From Blumeriella jaapii (taxonomy: Eukaryota; Ascomycota; Leotiomycetes; Helotiales; Drepanopezizaceae), in contig VWND01000090.1 of assembly GCA_009599575.1 (NCBI GenBank), positions 23,958 to 87,957 of the forward strand: a DNA stretch of 64,000 nucleotides. Direction: 5' to 3'. The translations under genes and the position numbers were made by a program. The notes under the pieces were generated by a model, which ran no database searches, had not been told where the DNA came from, and was given only the letters and a program-made list of their open reading frames with translations. Shown piece after piece: positions 11,094 to 22,149 of this stretch (position 1 is the stretch's first letter; every line of letters starts with the position of its first letter).

Positions 11094-12044
11094 CGAGAAG
11101 TAAAACTTGGACTCGTCAAACACTACGTTTCGGCTCGTAATCACACGCATTAGCTGAGGCACTTAGATTTTGTAAATGTTGGAGGCGCTATATCTAATCA
11201 AATATCCGATATGTTCCTTCGGAAGGACTTTAAATTCTCTTTTGTGTCTTGTGGCCTCCCGATCCTTTATTATTAGATACGCACGAGCTTCGTACGCATA
11301 AACTTTGCTTCAGTCTGGTCTGAAGTCGGCCGTACGCGCTTTTACAATAGCAGGGTCGTAGTACCGGAAATATTGCTTGAACCAGTTGTGCAGAATTTTA
11401 TTTGAAGACTTGAATTGTCTCTTCGCAAACGGCGACATATTATACAAATACGCTGCTGCTTTTATCGTTTCGGGCCAAAGGAAGGTTGGAAGTTCCGCCC
11501 CAATTTTCATTTTTATCGAACGCTTAATTACTTCCCTTCCTACTCGTTCGATCGAGCCGTTTGGCTGGTGCACGTAGGGTAGAGTCAATTCCAAATCGAT
11601 ACCCTCGCGCTCCGCCCATCTTTGGTACTCCGAAGTGGTGTTTTCTTGCCTTGGAATTACCGACGACTCGTTATCTTGTCGAATTTTGCAAATTGAAAAA
11701 TTGTATTAGCGTTTCATCCATGCGTCGAACGTCTGGAGACGGTCCAGAACGACCTTTATACCTCTCGTCCTGGTGGCGGAGGCCCAAATCTTCCCATTGT
11801 ACTCGTCTTTTATCAGAAACATCCACGTCGAGCCGTTGTAGGTTTCTTTACGACCTTTGGGATAGTCGTAAAAGTCCCAGCCGATGCGAAAGAAAAGCTT
11901 GGGAGATTTGTTTTCTGATGTTGCTTTCGAAATCACCTGCTTTAAATGCGTAACAGCATACTTCTCGCATTCTACTCTGGTTAAGCCTTTGATTTTTACT
12001 CCACGAATGTTTTCGACCAGCTTTTCGAGCGCGTCTTTGCCCAA
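11094..12044 (-). pseudogene. Copia integrase (one premature stop visible in the core)
   Basis: The pre-integrase/zinc region is at 11706-12044 (ENIRGVKIKGLTRVECEKY, then RIGWDFYDYP). A TAA at about 11706 interrupts the frame, which then resumes as KIRQDNESSVIPRQ with the second catalytic aspartate and ELTLPYVHQPNGSIERVGRE with the catalytic glutamate. Downstream is WFKQYFRYYDPAIV and, to about 11,094, the region ending in VVFDESKFYF. The stop replaces what would normally be a Gln codon, as a C-to-T change would do. Confidence 0.88.
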
Positions 12045-12269
12045 ATGGTCCGAACGAAAGTGTTATAAGCGCGCATCGTTATTCCGATCGTACGTAAACA
12101 CGCTGCTTTTCTTAAACTTATAGCGCGTACGACGTTTCGGGGTTATATAAATCATAAGGCCGGGCGAATCACGTTTTAAAAAGTTCAAATTGTTACGTGG
12201 GAAGTGCGAACAAGAAAAGCAGTTGACCTTGATATATTTAAACATATAGAAATCGGCGATCGTTTGACA

Positions 12270-12938
12270 CTAACGTCTCAAAATAAAGCTTTCAGAGCTT
12301 TCAGAACGAAAAGTATTGTCCGATCCTTGAAACCAGTAACCTTTTTTAGCCAAAAGATTAGCGGAAATAATATTGGTGGTAAAGTCTGGAACGAACGCCA
12401 CGTTGTTAAGAACCATATCCCAAGGCTTTCCATTCTTTTTGCGAAAGGCCTTTTTTATCAAACGATTCTTTCTCCCGACGATTAAAAGACTTTGTGTGCC
12501 TGCATAAACGCTGTTAATAGGATTATTAACCTTTTTGTAGAACCTTTCGATAAAAAGGTCCTTATCGTTCACCAAATAAGTTCCAGAGCAGTTGTTAAGA
12601 AGAATACTTTTGTCCAAAAGGTGACACTGACCAGGCTTCAAAGCCAAAACGTTGATTCCGAAGTGCTTTTTAATCGCATCAGGGCAAAAAAGACAGAAAG
12701 TTGCGGTAGAGGATTCTTTCTGGTCGTCCTTGGAAATTAACTTTGAAATCTGTTTTGGCTTAATTATTGGGATTTTAAGGATTTTATTAATTGCGACCAT
12801 TTGAATACCCTTTTCATTCAGAGCTTTCAAAGCCTTTTTGTGATTAAAAGACAGCTCTTTTCGCATTTTAGCGATCTTTTGCCTATCTAAGAGGTTGGGA
12901 AGAATCTTTTTTTTACGACGACCATTTATTGCGTACAA
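12270..12938 (-). pseudogene. Copia protease and Gag-preintegrase region
   Basis: A 222-codon open stretch contains a degenerate retropepsin site (ILLNNCSGTYLVNDKDLF, where a functional element has LDNGS or similar). It continues with NGKPWDMVLNNVAFVPDFTTNIISANLL, typical of Copia polyproteins just after the protease (19 residues of it are the VAFVPDFTTNIISANLL motif region). The catalytic Asp appears changed to Asn. Upstream, about 12,940-13,010, is a Cys-containing segment (YDCPCDTPKK) in the place of the Gag zinc knuckle. Confidence 0.75.
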
Positions 12939-13249
12939 AAGCTTTCTACAATCGGTTGGGAAATAGAAATAGCGCTTTTTGGGAGTGTCGCATGGGCAGT
13001 CATACCCCTTTCCTCCTTTTTTTTTGCCTTTTCCTCTTTCTTTTCCACGATCTTTCGAAGTATCGTTGTTTTCAGAATCGAAAAGGGAAATGGCGAAAAT
13101 TCCGATTTCGGCCTGAATTGTCGAATTCTCGGTTGTTTTTAAAAGAAAAAACTATAAAGCTCAGTTCGATTGGAATCTTTTTTATAGGAAGGCCGGCAAG
13201 TTCGTTTTCCAGATACTCAGCCTTTTTGCCGTTCGCCTATTATGAATTG

Positions 13250-14080
13250 ATATGTGCGGCGACTGCGTCGAGAAAATCGGTAGCAGCGTGGCGGCCATTC
13301 ATATCAGAAATCTTGTACTCGACAGCTGCTCTGTAAGCGGTCTGCTATTCTTTCACCCATTCGGTGATATTCACCCTTCCGCTGTACGCTTTGCGGAGAG
13401 TGTTTCTGTAGTCAGATCTGACGGAGCTAACTACGGAAGAATGTGCAAAGGCAATATCTTTTTTTAGAATACGAACGAGGGCCTGGAGTGACCTCTGCTT
13501 TCCTTTATAGTATGGATCCTTAACCTTACGCACACTCCTATCTATCAAAGAATTTCCTTGCAGGTCAGTATGAAAAGTGGCGTACGCTTTCTTATTATTA
13601 GTAGCGTTGATTTCCGATTAAGCAATTGCAGAGTTTATCAAACTGGTTTTCACAGTTGAAAACTCAGTCGAGCAACTTCTGATAGGCAGTAACGTATTCC
13701 TGCCACTTTTTGAGCTCTTTTAAATGATTTTTGAAAAGGTGATCGATCTTATTTTTTAAGTCGTCGAAAGTCAAATTAGCTAGTCGAGGCCTGTCGGAGG
13801 AGTTATTAATCGTAACGGCGGCCCTTTCTGCCTCGGTCATGCCGTTGTATTCGGCGCACTTTCGATCGTAGTCTGCTTAGCGCTTTCTGTTCCTCTGATC
13901 GATAAACTAGTAAAGAAACTGTTCTTATGGTCGTTTATCAATAAGAAAGCGAAGTAGAAGGTCAGGATCGGTGTAATCGAGGGAAAAAATCCCTGATCGG
14001 TGAAATTTGTACGCTCCCAACCAGGAGATCCACGATTTTGGGTCGTGAAGGAAAACCTCCTTTTTCGTGGGGGCCGACAT
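13250..14080 (-). pseudogene. Copia Gag
   Basis: ATG at 14080 gives MSAPTKKEVFLHDPKSWISW, whose KSW..WL context is typical of fungal Copia Gag. It is followed by a recognisable charged Gag body (DRSVRKVKDPYYKGKQRSL at 13345-13548). Stops and at least one frame change break it. Confidence 0.7.
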
Positions 14081-14344
14081 GTTGTTTTCGTTGTGAAAGG
14101 TCGATTGATTGGGTTGAAAAGAGTAGAAAAATAAAAATAAGATTTGTAGGTTAAAGAGATCGAAGAATTGGTGCTTCTCGCACTCTTAATGGCCTTTTAT
14201 CGATTCGTGGCCTTTTGCCAAGTGAGGAAAACTCTGCAAAGTATAACCTTCCACGAATATCTCTTGACAATTCGAATAGATTGACCGGTGAAAGCTCCCA
14301 ACGAGTCTTCTAGCGTATGCATTGCAGAAAGAAGCTTATTGATT

Positions 14345-14362
14345 GGCTCCGGGGCTTATAAC
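14345..14362 (-). other. Copia primer-binding site, half-tRNA type
   Basis: Directly after the 5' LTR, the minus strand reads GTTATAAGCCCCGGAGCC. Its plus-strand form GGGGCTTATAAC resembles the anticodon arm of initiator tRNA-Met (GGGCTCATAAC) with one C-to-T change. Copia-type elements such as Ty5 and Drosophila copia prime from the anticodon region of this tRNA, so half-tRNA priming is inferred. Confidence 0.5.
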
Positions 14363-14664
14363 TGTCGTGCATAGCAAAATAGTCGGTAGGAACCCTCACC
14401 GGAGGCTGGGACGGATAAATTGTATGCAGTAAGATGTTTCTTATATTGTTCTAAGTCTGACTGGCGAGCTTTCCGCAGAAGACGGAAGGTTCGGGCTCGC
14501 TTAGTCAGTCGCTCGGAAAAACTAGTCTCCGAGAAGGCTCGTTATCACGTGACTACGAGCCTTTCCGAGCTCCAGGAACATCTAACTACTGAAAGCGTAC
14601 AGGAAGAATGAATCTGGAACAAAAGAAATGAAAGGAAATAAAGGAATGTAAATATAGCGCAACA
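14363..14664 (-). repeat. Copia 5' LTR
   Basis: This copy is 302 bp, the same length as the one at 6482-6783. It is the less A/T-shifted copy at most differing sites. Confidence 0.92.
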
Positions 14665-14669
14665 CTACG
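14665..14669. repeat. Target-site duplication CTACG, right copy (Copia)
   Basis: CTACG follows the distal Copia LTR and matches 6477-6481. Confidence 0.9.
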
Positions 14670-15470
14670 CTTTCGGTCTGATCGAATATATAATTTTTGC
14701 GAAATCGATCGCCAGCGAAATAATCGTAATAAAGTTCGAAATTGTCGAAACTTTAGTTTTTTAATAGCGTGTTTTATAATTTTTATTATTATTTAGCTTA
14801 AACTCAAAGTTCGAAACGCGTTTTATGCGAGCTAATCGAAAATCAGCAAATAAATGGAAATTATAGCGTTTAAAAAGCGCGCTAAAGTCTTGGCCGTTAT
14901 AGAAAGATTCAAAAAGAGTTCGCGAAAAGCGTAGAGATTAACCTGCAGCGTTTGTTAATTGAAATAAAACGTTGCGAAAAGAAAAAAAAGCAGCAAATTC
15001 GCGATTGGCAAAAGCACGTTCGATAAATTTTATCAAACGCTTTAATTAAAAGATTTGTCGCAGTCGTATAATTTTTAAAAATTGTCGCTTACGCTTTTGC
15101 GCTTTTTTCAGTTGATTTTGCAAAAGTTTTAATTAAACGCTTTTAGCGTTAAGCTGTGAGAAAATAGCAGGCGAAATAATTAGCGTTCTGCTTTTTTTTT
15201 TGTTTTTTTTTTTTCGGAGAAAGGATTGTTTTTCAGAAGAAAAAGCTTCTGAAGGAGGCTGCTTTTTCGCTAATTAAGAAAAAGATTGTGGTGTAATAGC
15301 AAAAGCTAAAAAGTTCTGCTGAAGGAAAATCGTTAAACAAAAGCTATTTTTCGCGAAATACGAAAATAAACCTTTTTACGACCGGTCGATTATTTTGGTG
15401 TGACCCGTAAGAAATTCGAAAAAAGAAATAGTTTACGCCGTCGCCAGCGTAAAAAAAGAATTATTAATAA
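14670..15470 (-). pseudogene. Gypsy-B Gag N-terminal part
   Basis: The minus strand holds Gag-like fragments, for example LFESFYNGQDFSALFKRYNF and KTKVSTISNFI. The frame at the lower end (DQTES) joins to VAKKFLIPRILDRF at 6,480 when the Copia and one CTACG copy are removed. Poly-T and poly-A runs and stops are frequent. No primer-binding site could be recognised next to the LTR at 15470, probably because of mutation. Confidence 0.55.
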
Positions 15471-15736
15471 TATAACGATCTAATCAGTCGAAAAGCTGAA
15501 AAATTAATCAATTGGTCGCCGAGTTTATATGATATAAGAAAACGAGCTTTTGATTCTGTAACAAAAATATTCATTTAAAATCAACAATTGCAAAAGGCAG
15601 AAATTACTAAAGGAAGAAAGCCTTATATATATAATAGTCTCTACAGTTGATAGGAGACCCACCAGGAGACCAGGGAGCTTGCAATTATACGTAGTTGCTG
15701 GGGTGACACGAGGGGCCAAAAGAGTGAGTCGTCACA
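15471..15736 (-). repeat. Gypsy-B 5' LTR
   Basis: This 266-bp copy begins TATAACGAT, where the other copy has TGTGACGAT, and ends ATCGTCACA-like (GTCGTCACA). The differences are transitions in both directions relative to the other copy. Confidence 0.9.
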
Positions 15737-15741
15737 CGAAA
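15737..15741. repeat. Target-site duplication CGAAA, right copy (Gypsy-B)
   Basis: CGAAA directly follows the LTR and matches 1149-1153. Confidence 0.9.
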
Positions 15742-17200
15742 TGGTTCATGCCCCGATTTTAGGCGTGTTTTTATTGCGAAAAATATTTTAAAATTTCTTA
15801 AATAAGCTAATTTTAGCTTACGATGCAACGTAAACAATTGTTCGTTATTTTTTTTTAAATCTTTTTTTAAATTTGGCCGGCGGAAAAGATTATCCGCCGG
15901 ATTAGAAACTTTTATTTTATATTCGATTGCGAAATCGTATTTAACTAGCTCGTCGGCCTATTTCGTTTAGCGTCCGTTTAAACGTTTTTTCGTAAGAAAG
16001 TATTTTAGATTGTAGTAATTTGTACGTATAATAATAACGTCGGAAGCGCTACGTAAATATTGGTTCTATTATTTAAAAGCGTAAATTATAGCTATTAGTT
16101 TAGCGTCGTGGATTTCGTATTTTTGTTTTATAAAAAAAAGCTTTTTCGAATAATACGCGATAGGGTGTTAACGTGCCTTCGTATTTTCGCCGAACAATTA
16201 GGATAATATTCCGCTTATAGCGAATTTCGAAGCGTTTGTTTCGATTTGAATTTTTAATCGAAGGTCGAAATAGCGTAGAATCGGTATTTAGCAAAACTTT
16301 TTTTTTAAAAGTAAAAAAGCGAGCTTCGCTTCGAATAAAAAACGAAAAGGGTCCGATATCTTTTTTCGTTGCATTTTTTTCAAAAGATTTGTAATAGGTC
16401 GGCAAAGCTTAGCGTAATTCTTAATAAAACGTTTGTAAAAGTTAATAAAACCTAAAAATATTTAAATATTTCGCTACGTAGTAAAAAAAGGTTATTTCCG
16501 AATACTGTTTATTTTTTTTGGATTTATTTTAATTTTCGTAGAAATAACGACGAAATCTAGGAATTTAATCGTATTCGTATCGAAAGCATATTTTTTCAGA
16601 TTTCCGTAAAGTTTGTTAATACGAAGTTTTTCGAAAAATTTTTTTACCGCGTTTGTATAATCGTCGGAGTTTTCGGAAAATATTAAAATATCGTCGAGAT
16701 AAATTATATACGTAATATTTATTAAACCGATTAAAGCTTGATTAATATACGTTTAAAAGATTGCTAATGCGTTCGAAAGGCCGAAAAGTAATACGCAATA
16801 TTCGAAATGTCCGTAACGAATGCGAAACGCAGTTTTCCATTTATTTTTTTTTTTATTCGAAAGCGGTGATACGCCTAAGTAAGATTTAGCTTAATAAATA
16901 TTTTAATTTTTTTTAAACGATTTAAAATTTCGCTGATAAAAAATAGAAAAGTTCGATTTTTAACCGTAATTGCGTTTAGACTTTTATAATCGACGCATAA
17001 TCGTAAACTTCCGTTTTTTTTCGGTATAAATATTACCGGTGCGCCGGCAAAATTAATAAATTTTTTTATCCAGCTTTTTTTTAAGCTAAAATCGAGATAT
17101 TCGCGTAATTCGATAAGTTCAGATTCCGACAAAAAGTAAATTGGTTTTTAAAAAGGGTTTTTTTTTTCCGCGAAATTTATTCGATGCTTTATAAAATGGT
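15742..17200 (-). pseudogene. Gypsy-A reverse transcriptase and RNase H
   Basis: At 16875-17132 the RT start is well preserved: ELIELREYLDFSLKKSWI, then GAPVIFIPKKNGSLRLCVDY and LNAITVKNRT. The catalytic box YLDD (16690-16701) is intact, followed by ILIFSENSDDYT. RNase H is at 15,950-16,405 (KYEIHDAKLIAIIYAFK, LKYFLTKKRLNGR). Stops and broken segments elsewhere rule out activity. The last codons before 15,742 (GHEPF) continue as RADKYSKLL at 1,148. Confidence 0.9.
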
Positions 17201-17799
17201 AAAAAGCTAAAATAACCGCGGCGATATCGTCGAATACGTCGGCGTAGTCGTCGTATTTAAAAGATAATTAATATTGTTTTTCAATAGCTTTTTTTAAAAT
17301 AATACAAAACGCTTGCTTTTTTTTGGATTCTTTTTTAAAACGTTTAATTATAACAAAATTAAATTATAAGCGTTCGATTAAATATCGCTACGATTTAGCT
17401 CGAAAGCTTATAGCGGAGTCGATATTTCGCAATTAAAAAAACCCTAGGATAAATAAAATTTTTAAGATATTTATATCGTAAGCTACGAAATCGCTTTGTA
17501 TTTTTTTAATTGTTTTATAATTATTAATAGCGCGAATAAATTGCGTATGCGTGTCGTAAATAATTTTTTTTTTTTTTTTAACCGTGGATAAATTAATACG
17601 TTTTTAAATTGGTTTTTATTTATATTTAATTAATAACTTTTGCGTTACGCAGTTTTTTTTCGCGCCGCAATCGATAAAAGCTCGTTTCGTACGAGTTTCG
17701 CTTTTGGCTTTTTTAATTTCGATTGAAATTATTATTTTTTGCTTTTTTTTTTCGTTCGATTTTGTTAGCAGCGACGAAATTAAAATCGAGCGAAAGCTT

Positions 17800-19460
17800 T
17801 TCCCGAATTTTTAGATTTATTAGCTTCGGAGCAATTTAAGGTTATATATCTTTTTTTATTGCATTTATAATATTCGACTTTTGGATAATTGGCCATGCGG
17901 TGTTTTTCTTTTTGGCAGCGACTGCATTTCGAAAAGTAAAAGGAGTCGTTAAAAGTTTTAGAATTTTAAAGGATTTTATTAAAATTGTCGTTTTTTCGCT
18001 TTCGTTTTTTTTTTATAACGTATTTTCGAATCGAGAACGGTATGTATTTATTTTAGCTTTTAAGCTTTGATCGTAAATATAAGTTTTTTTTTTTTTTTTT
18101 TTTTTGCGTTCGTTTCGTCGTTTATTATTTTTCGTTTCGTCGCTAATAATTTTATTAGCATTTTCGATACGACGAGCGATTAATATTAATTTTTCGTACG
18201 AGCTTATAGCTGCAGTATTGTTTTATTTAATAATTTCTTTTCGAAAAATAAATCGGAGTTTGCGAAAAGCATTTTTTTTTTAGTCGCATCGTTTGTTATT
18301 TGCAATTACTATTCGAGGTTATTTAAATAAGCAACGAAATCGTTAATTAATTTATGTTTTTTTTGCTTTGCTTTATCGTATAAATTCGAAGCCGCGATTT
18401 TTCGATTTTCCGCATTTATTAAAAAGTTTAATATTTATTTTTTGAAATCGTTTTATATAATTCGAATATTCGTAGAACGTCGTTCGTATCCGGTCCATTT
18501 TTTTTTTATTTTATCGTCGAAAGCTAAAACATAAGCGTTAATTTTCTTTTAATCGGTACAAAATGTTACTTTTTTATTTTGGCGGAAGCTTCGCTTTGCA
18601 CGCCGAATAAAAAATTAAGCTTTTTTAGTATTTTTCCTTCGATATATTGGAAAGTTTCTTATTTTTAATGCTTTTCGGCTCGAATTGTAAAAGTAGGTAA
18701 GAAAACCAGACTGATACGGCCATATGTCGGTGGGTAAAATAGTCTAGGGAATCCCTGGAAAAAACTGAAGAAAGGAAAAGAAGGATGAGTGAAGGTATGA
18801 ATTGGACTGCGTGCCTGTGGTACTATTTAAAGGGGTGCTTTGCTTTTATACCTGTTGAAGATAGTCAATGGCAGGGGGTTTCGGAGGGGTTCATGCCTCG
18901 ACCATAGCTAAAACTACCAACTCCCATTAATACAAGGTATCACCGTTTTACAGAATTTGCTATGTTTTTTTACAAGAGGTATAATATGCTTAGAAGAGAT
19001 GCTAGGTCGTTTCCAATAAGTATTGTTATTATAGTGCTTCGAGGATATTTTATAATAATCGCCGGCTTGGGTTATTTTCTGTTTTTTTTTAGTTGGGGCG
19101 GTGTTAGGAAATATAAAATTTTTTTTTTCGATATTTTCGAAAGCGTCGAGTTTTCGTTGAAATTGTTTAACCTTTTTTCGAAGTTCGTTTCGGCGTTTTT
19201 TGGTTTCTTCGAATTTTTTGATTATTTCGTAGACTTTTTTTTTAATTTTTTTCTGTTTTATTTTAGCTCGTATTTTTTTTACTTTTTTACGTTTATCGTT
19301 TTTTTTTTGTTCGGCGCGGATTCGTTTATTAATTAAATAAATCAGAGTTTCGGTGGAAAGTTTTTTCGAATCGCTTTAAACGTGGCCTTTTTTAATGATT
19401 TTTTCGATAAAAAAAATTAAAGAATCGTCGCGCTTTAATAGTAGAATGTTTTCGGCCTTT
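17800..19460 (-). pseudogene. Gypsy-A Gag, interrupted by a solo LTR
   Basis: A CCHC-type remnant occurs near 17,890-17,940 on the minus strand. Gag body fragments (KKKMLFANSDLFFEKKLLN; then NGPDTNDVLRIFELYKTISK) lie at about 18,200-18,500. A long charged, probably coiled-coil N-terminal part (KKFEETKKRRNELRKKVK) is at 18,960-19,336. The 267-bp LTR at 18686-18952 splits it. Confidence 0.6.
18686..18952. repeat. Solo LTR inside Gypsy-A Gag
   Basis: The 267-bp segment has terminal inverted repeats TGTAAAA / TTTTACA and a higher GC content than its surroundings. It is flanked by GAAT on both sides (18682-18685 and 18953-18956). The Gag-like sequence continues on both sides, so this is most simply a solo LTR left by recombination. 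An alternative is that it belongs to the boundary of Gypsy-A itself. Confidence 0.6.
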
Positions 19461-19560
19461 GGTAAAACTGATGACGTTAGAAGAAACGATAGTACGGGGT
19501 TTTTTTAAGCAGCCGAAGATGCTGAGTTTTTTTAAATAGCTAAAAATGCTTATTCTTTGC

Positions 19561-20089
19561 GAATGCAAAAAGCTATAATATCGATAATAACGATATAAAT
19601 GTAGTAGTATAATAAAAAGTTGTTTTAATAATATCGAACTGCCGTTCCGGTAAGTAAAAAAATTAAAATGTAAAAATTAAAAAGCAGGGAAATATTAATT
19701 CAAATAATAAAATTTAAATAAGATTGGGTTAATAGTCAAACTGATTTTTACCTTTTATATTTTTAATAGAAGGCGTGTATAAATACAAAAGGAGGGGTGG
19801 AGCCTTCGAAAAAAGTATTTCCCAGGAAACCAGGCGAATTTTATTTAGTATGCTTTTCCAGCCTTTATCCCGACCTTTTTTTATTTTTTTTAATATAATT
19901 TTAATAACTGGTTTTTTAACAATCATTCCTATAAAGTGTTTTATTTAAATGTTATTTCTAGCTCTTATAGTATTATCCGGCCCCCACGGCCTATCCGCAG
20001 AAAGTGTTATTCGAGGGTTGGTAGGAGGCAGAGGGTCTTGGCGGATCATCTGATTTATACACGTGATGTTGGTTCCTGATATATGCTTA
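19561..20089. other. AT-rich interval with a GC-richer island at about 19,980-20,085, no gene
   Basis: I see no coding homology. The short GC-richer island (CGGCCCCCACGGCC context) stands out from the flanking AT-rich repeats and may be unique sequence or part of an LTR of Gypsy-A or Gypsy-C. I could not match it elsewhere in the window. Confidence 0.4.
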
Positions 20090-22149
20090 AAATTATAAAT
20101 AAATTTTAAATAAAAGTGATTGATTTACATCAGAATCTATTATTACTATTATCAGACTTAATAATATTTATTATATTATTTTATTAAAGTCAGAAAAACA
20201 TTTGCATAAGCTTTTTTTAATACGCAGATAGCCGAAATGCTTTAGTTAAAAACGAACTTTTTTTTAATTAAAATTTTAATTTTGGAGCGCTAAAAATGGA
20301 AAATGATCTGATGTACCGAATAAAAGATAACGAGGATTTATTTTTTTTAAAAGGCATTTATTTGAACGTTTTTATAGCTATCCGAATAAAAAAAAAACAG
20401 AAAATGGCTGCATTTTTAAAAAATATAAATGCTATTGAATAAGTTTCCGTTTCCAAAAAGACTAATAATACCCTTATTGCTTCCGTGGCTTTTGCTGCGA
20501 AAAAGCTTCGAAAATTACGAGATATTATGGGTCGAGCAAAAAAAGGTTTTATTAATTATAAAAATCTGGCAATCAAATTTAAAGTTATAATCAACCTTTT
20601 TGAATTATTTCAATTATTATTAGAAGTTTTTAAAACAATTCCGAAAGCTTAGCATTAAACGAAATAAACCGAAAAACTAAGAAAAATATTAATATTATTC
20701 TAACTATTATTATTATATCAGCTATATTATTTGCAATACGATCAATTGCAATTGAATCTTTTATCCAAGCCATGTTTAATCAAATGAGCTTAGAATTAAA
20801 AGTAATAGCCTCCAGAATTTATTTAAACGATAAAGCTTGGAAGGTCCAAGCTACTATTCGTATTAAAAAAAAAACAAATGGAATAATCGACGTTAGTTTG
20901 CCTAAAAGCATAGCCTTTATTAATTAAGATTTAAATATTATTTTAATTTCGGTAAGTCTGATAAAAAAGTTGAAATTAAAGCCTATTATTCTAAAGTCCC
21001 AAAGTATTAAGGATGTTACTTATAAAATTGCAAACGGAAAGGTTTATAATTTGTTAAAATATATTATTTTGTATATAGGTGTGAAAAGCATTTGGCGGTA
21101 TATGAATGCTTTTATTCGGGAATTATTAGAGCTTAAAAACAATGCTTTGCAGCTTTTTTTAGGATTGCTATGGCTTTATATAATAAATGTTTATTTTGAT
21201 ATTATTAAAAGCAGAATTTTAATTGGTGGCAATATAAAAAAAGAAAAAGAATTATATTGCAAAAACCAATTTTCCAAATGCTTATTACGGAAATTAATTT
21301 GGTTTTTTATTTCAATTTTAAATCGAAGAAATCTTTCGAAAATCTTATAATTAAATTCGGTTTTTTATTAAATTCGAAAAAGACCGATGATAATAATATT
21401 AATATAATTAATAACGAAGATTTTATATTAAATGATTCGGATAATGTTTATTTTTCGGAAAACTAAGATTTGGGCATCGCTTTAAAAATGGCGGAAAACT
21501 AATTAATAATAAAAGAGAAAAGCTAGCTTTATTTTTTTTTTTTTGGAAAACACTTTTAGTTTTTAATTCGCAGAGCTTAAGTTATTTGTATTTATATTCA
21601 AATACTTTTTGCTGGAATGCATATCAAAACCCTATTTATTAATTTTTATTATGATTATACAACTTACAAAACGTATTGCATTAAAAGGATTATTAATAGC
21701 ATTATTTTTAATGCAATTAAATTGCAAAATTTACTAAAATCTTATTTGAAACGGAAAAGGCTATTTTTTTTCCGATAATAAAAAAAATGGTACGATTATT
21801 ATTAAAAAAAGTTTCCGACGATATTTTTAACAAATAAACAATTTTTTGTAAACTGACGTTTGGGAATAGAATTTTCGCAAACAGATTGAAAAACGTATAA
21901 AAACTGATATATATATATCGAAAAGTCAATAGCACCGGCTTTAATAAGTTTTCGTATACAAATTTGTATATATATCGATATAGAATTTTTGCAAACGCAT
22001 TACTAATAGCCGATAATGCATTTCGAAAATATATTTTTATTAAATTGGCTTGGCTAAACAAAACGTTAAATAAAAAAATTCGTTATAGCATTTTCGAATT
22101 TATTTATATGGCTAACGGCAGGTTATTTGATTAAAATAGTTATTTTTAT

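Larger units (their letters stand above)
6482..14664 (-). mobile_element. Ty1/Copia retrotransposon nested in Gypsy-B
   Basis: This 8,183-bp element has 302-bp LTRs at both ends (6482-6783 and 14363-14664) and a 5-bp target duplication. On the minus strand the order is Gag, protease, integrase, RT, RNase H. The integrase-before-RT order and the sequence motifs define Copia. An extra ORF on the opposite strand lies between RNase H and the 3' LTR. The LTR copies differ at about 14 of 302 positions by my count, nearly all transitions. The interior is clearly less AT-rich than the surrounding Gypsy elements, which fits a younger insertion or fewer RIP cycles. Confidence 0.93.
1154..15736 (-). mobile_element. 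Gypsy-B: full-length Ty3/Gypsy retrotransposon, interrupted by a Copia element
   Basis: The element is bounded by two 266-bp LTRs (1154-1419 and 15471-15736) and by CGAAA target duplications. Without the nested Copia and its duplicated target it is about 6.4 kb, a normal size for a fungal Gypsy. It is transcribed right to left. Gag remnants lie at about 14,700-15,200 and 5,700-6,480, the protease remnant near 5,480-5,600, RT/RNase H at about 3,300-4,750 and integrase at about 1,660-3,150. No long ORF survives. LTR differences are almost all transitions, so they reflect mutation by RIP more than age. It is inserted in Gypsy-A. Confidence 0.9.
15742..19560 (-). mobile_element. Gypsy-A, upstream part: Gag to RNase H of the oldest element
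   Basis: The minus strand carries a degenerate Gag (about 17,800-19,460), protease region, RT (about 16,500-17,200) and RNase H (15,742-16,405). Together with 1-1153 it is one Gypsy element that later received Gypsy-B. Its right end and 5' LTR could not be fixed; sequence without clear homology runs from about 19,560 to 20,090. Confidence 0.85.

Noticed and set aside
18962..19336. Phe-rich plus-strand ORF resembling a membrane protein
   Set aside because: It is the complement of a Lys-rich Gag segment of Gypsy-A.
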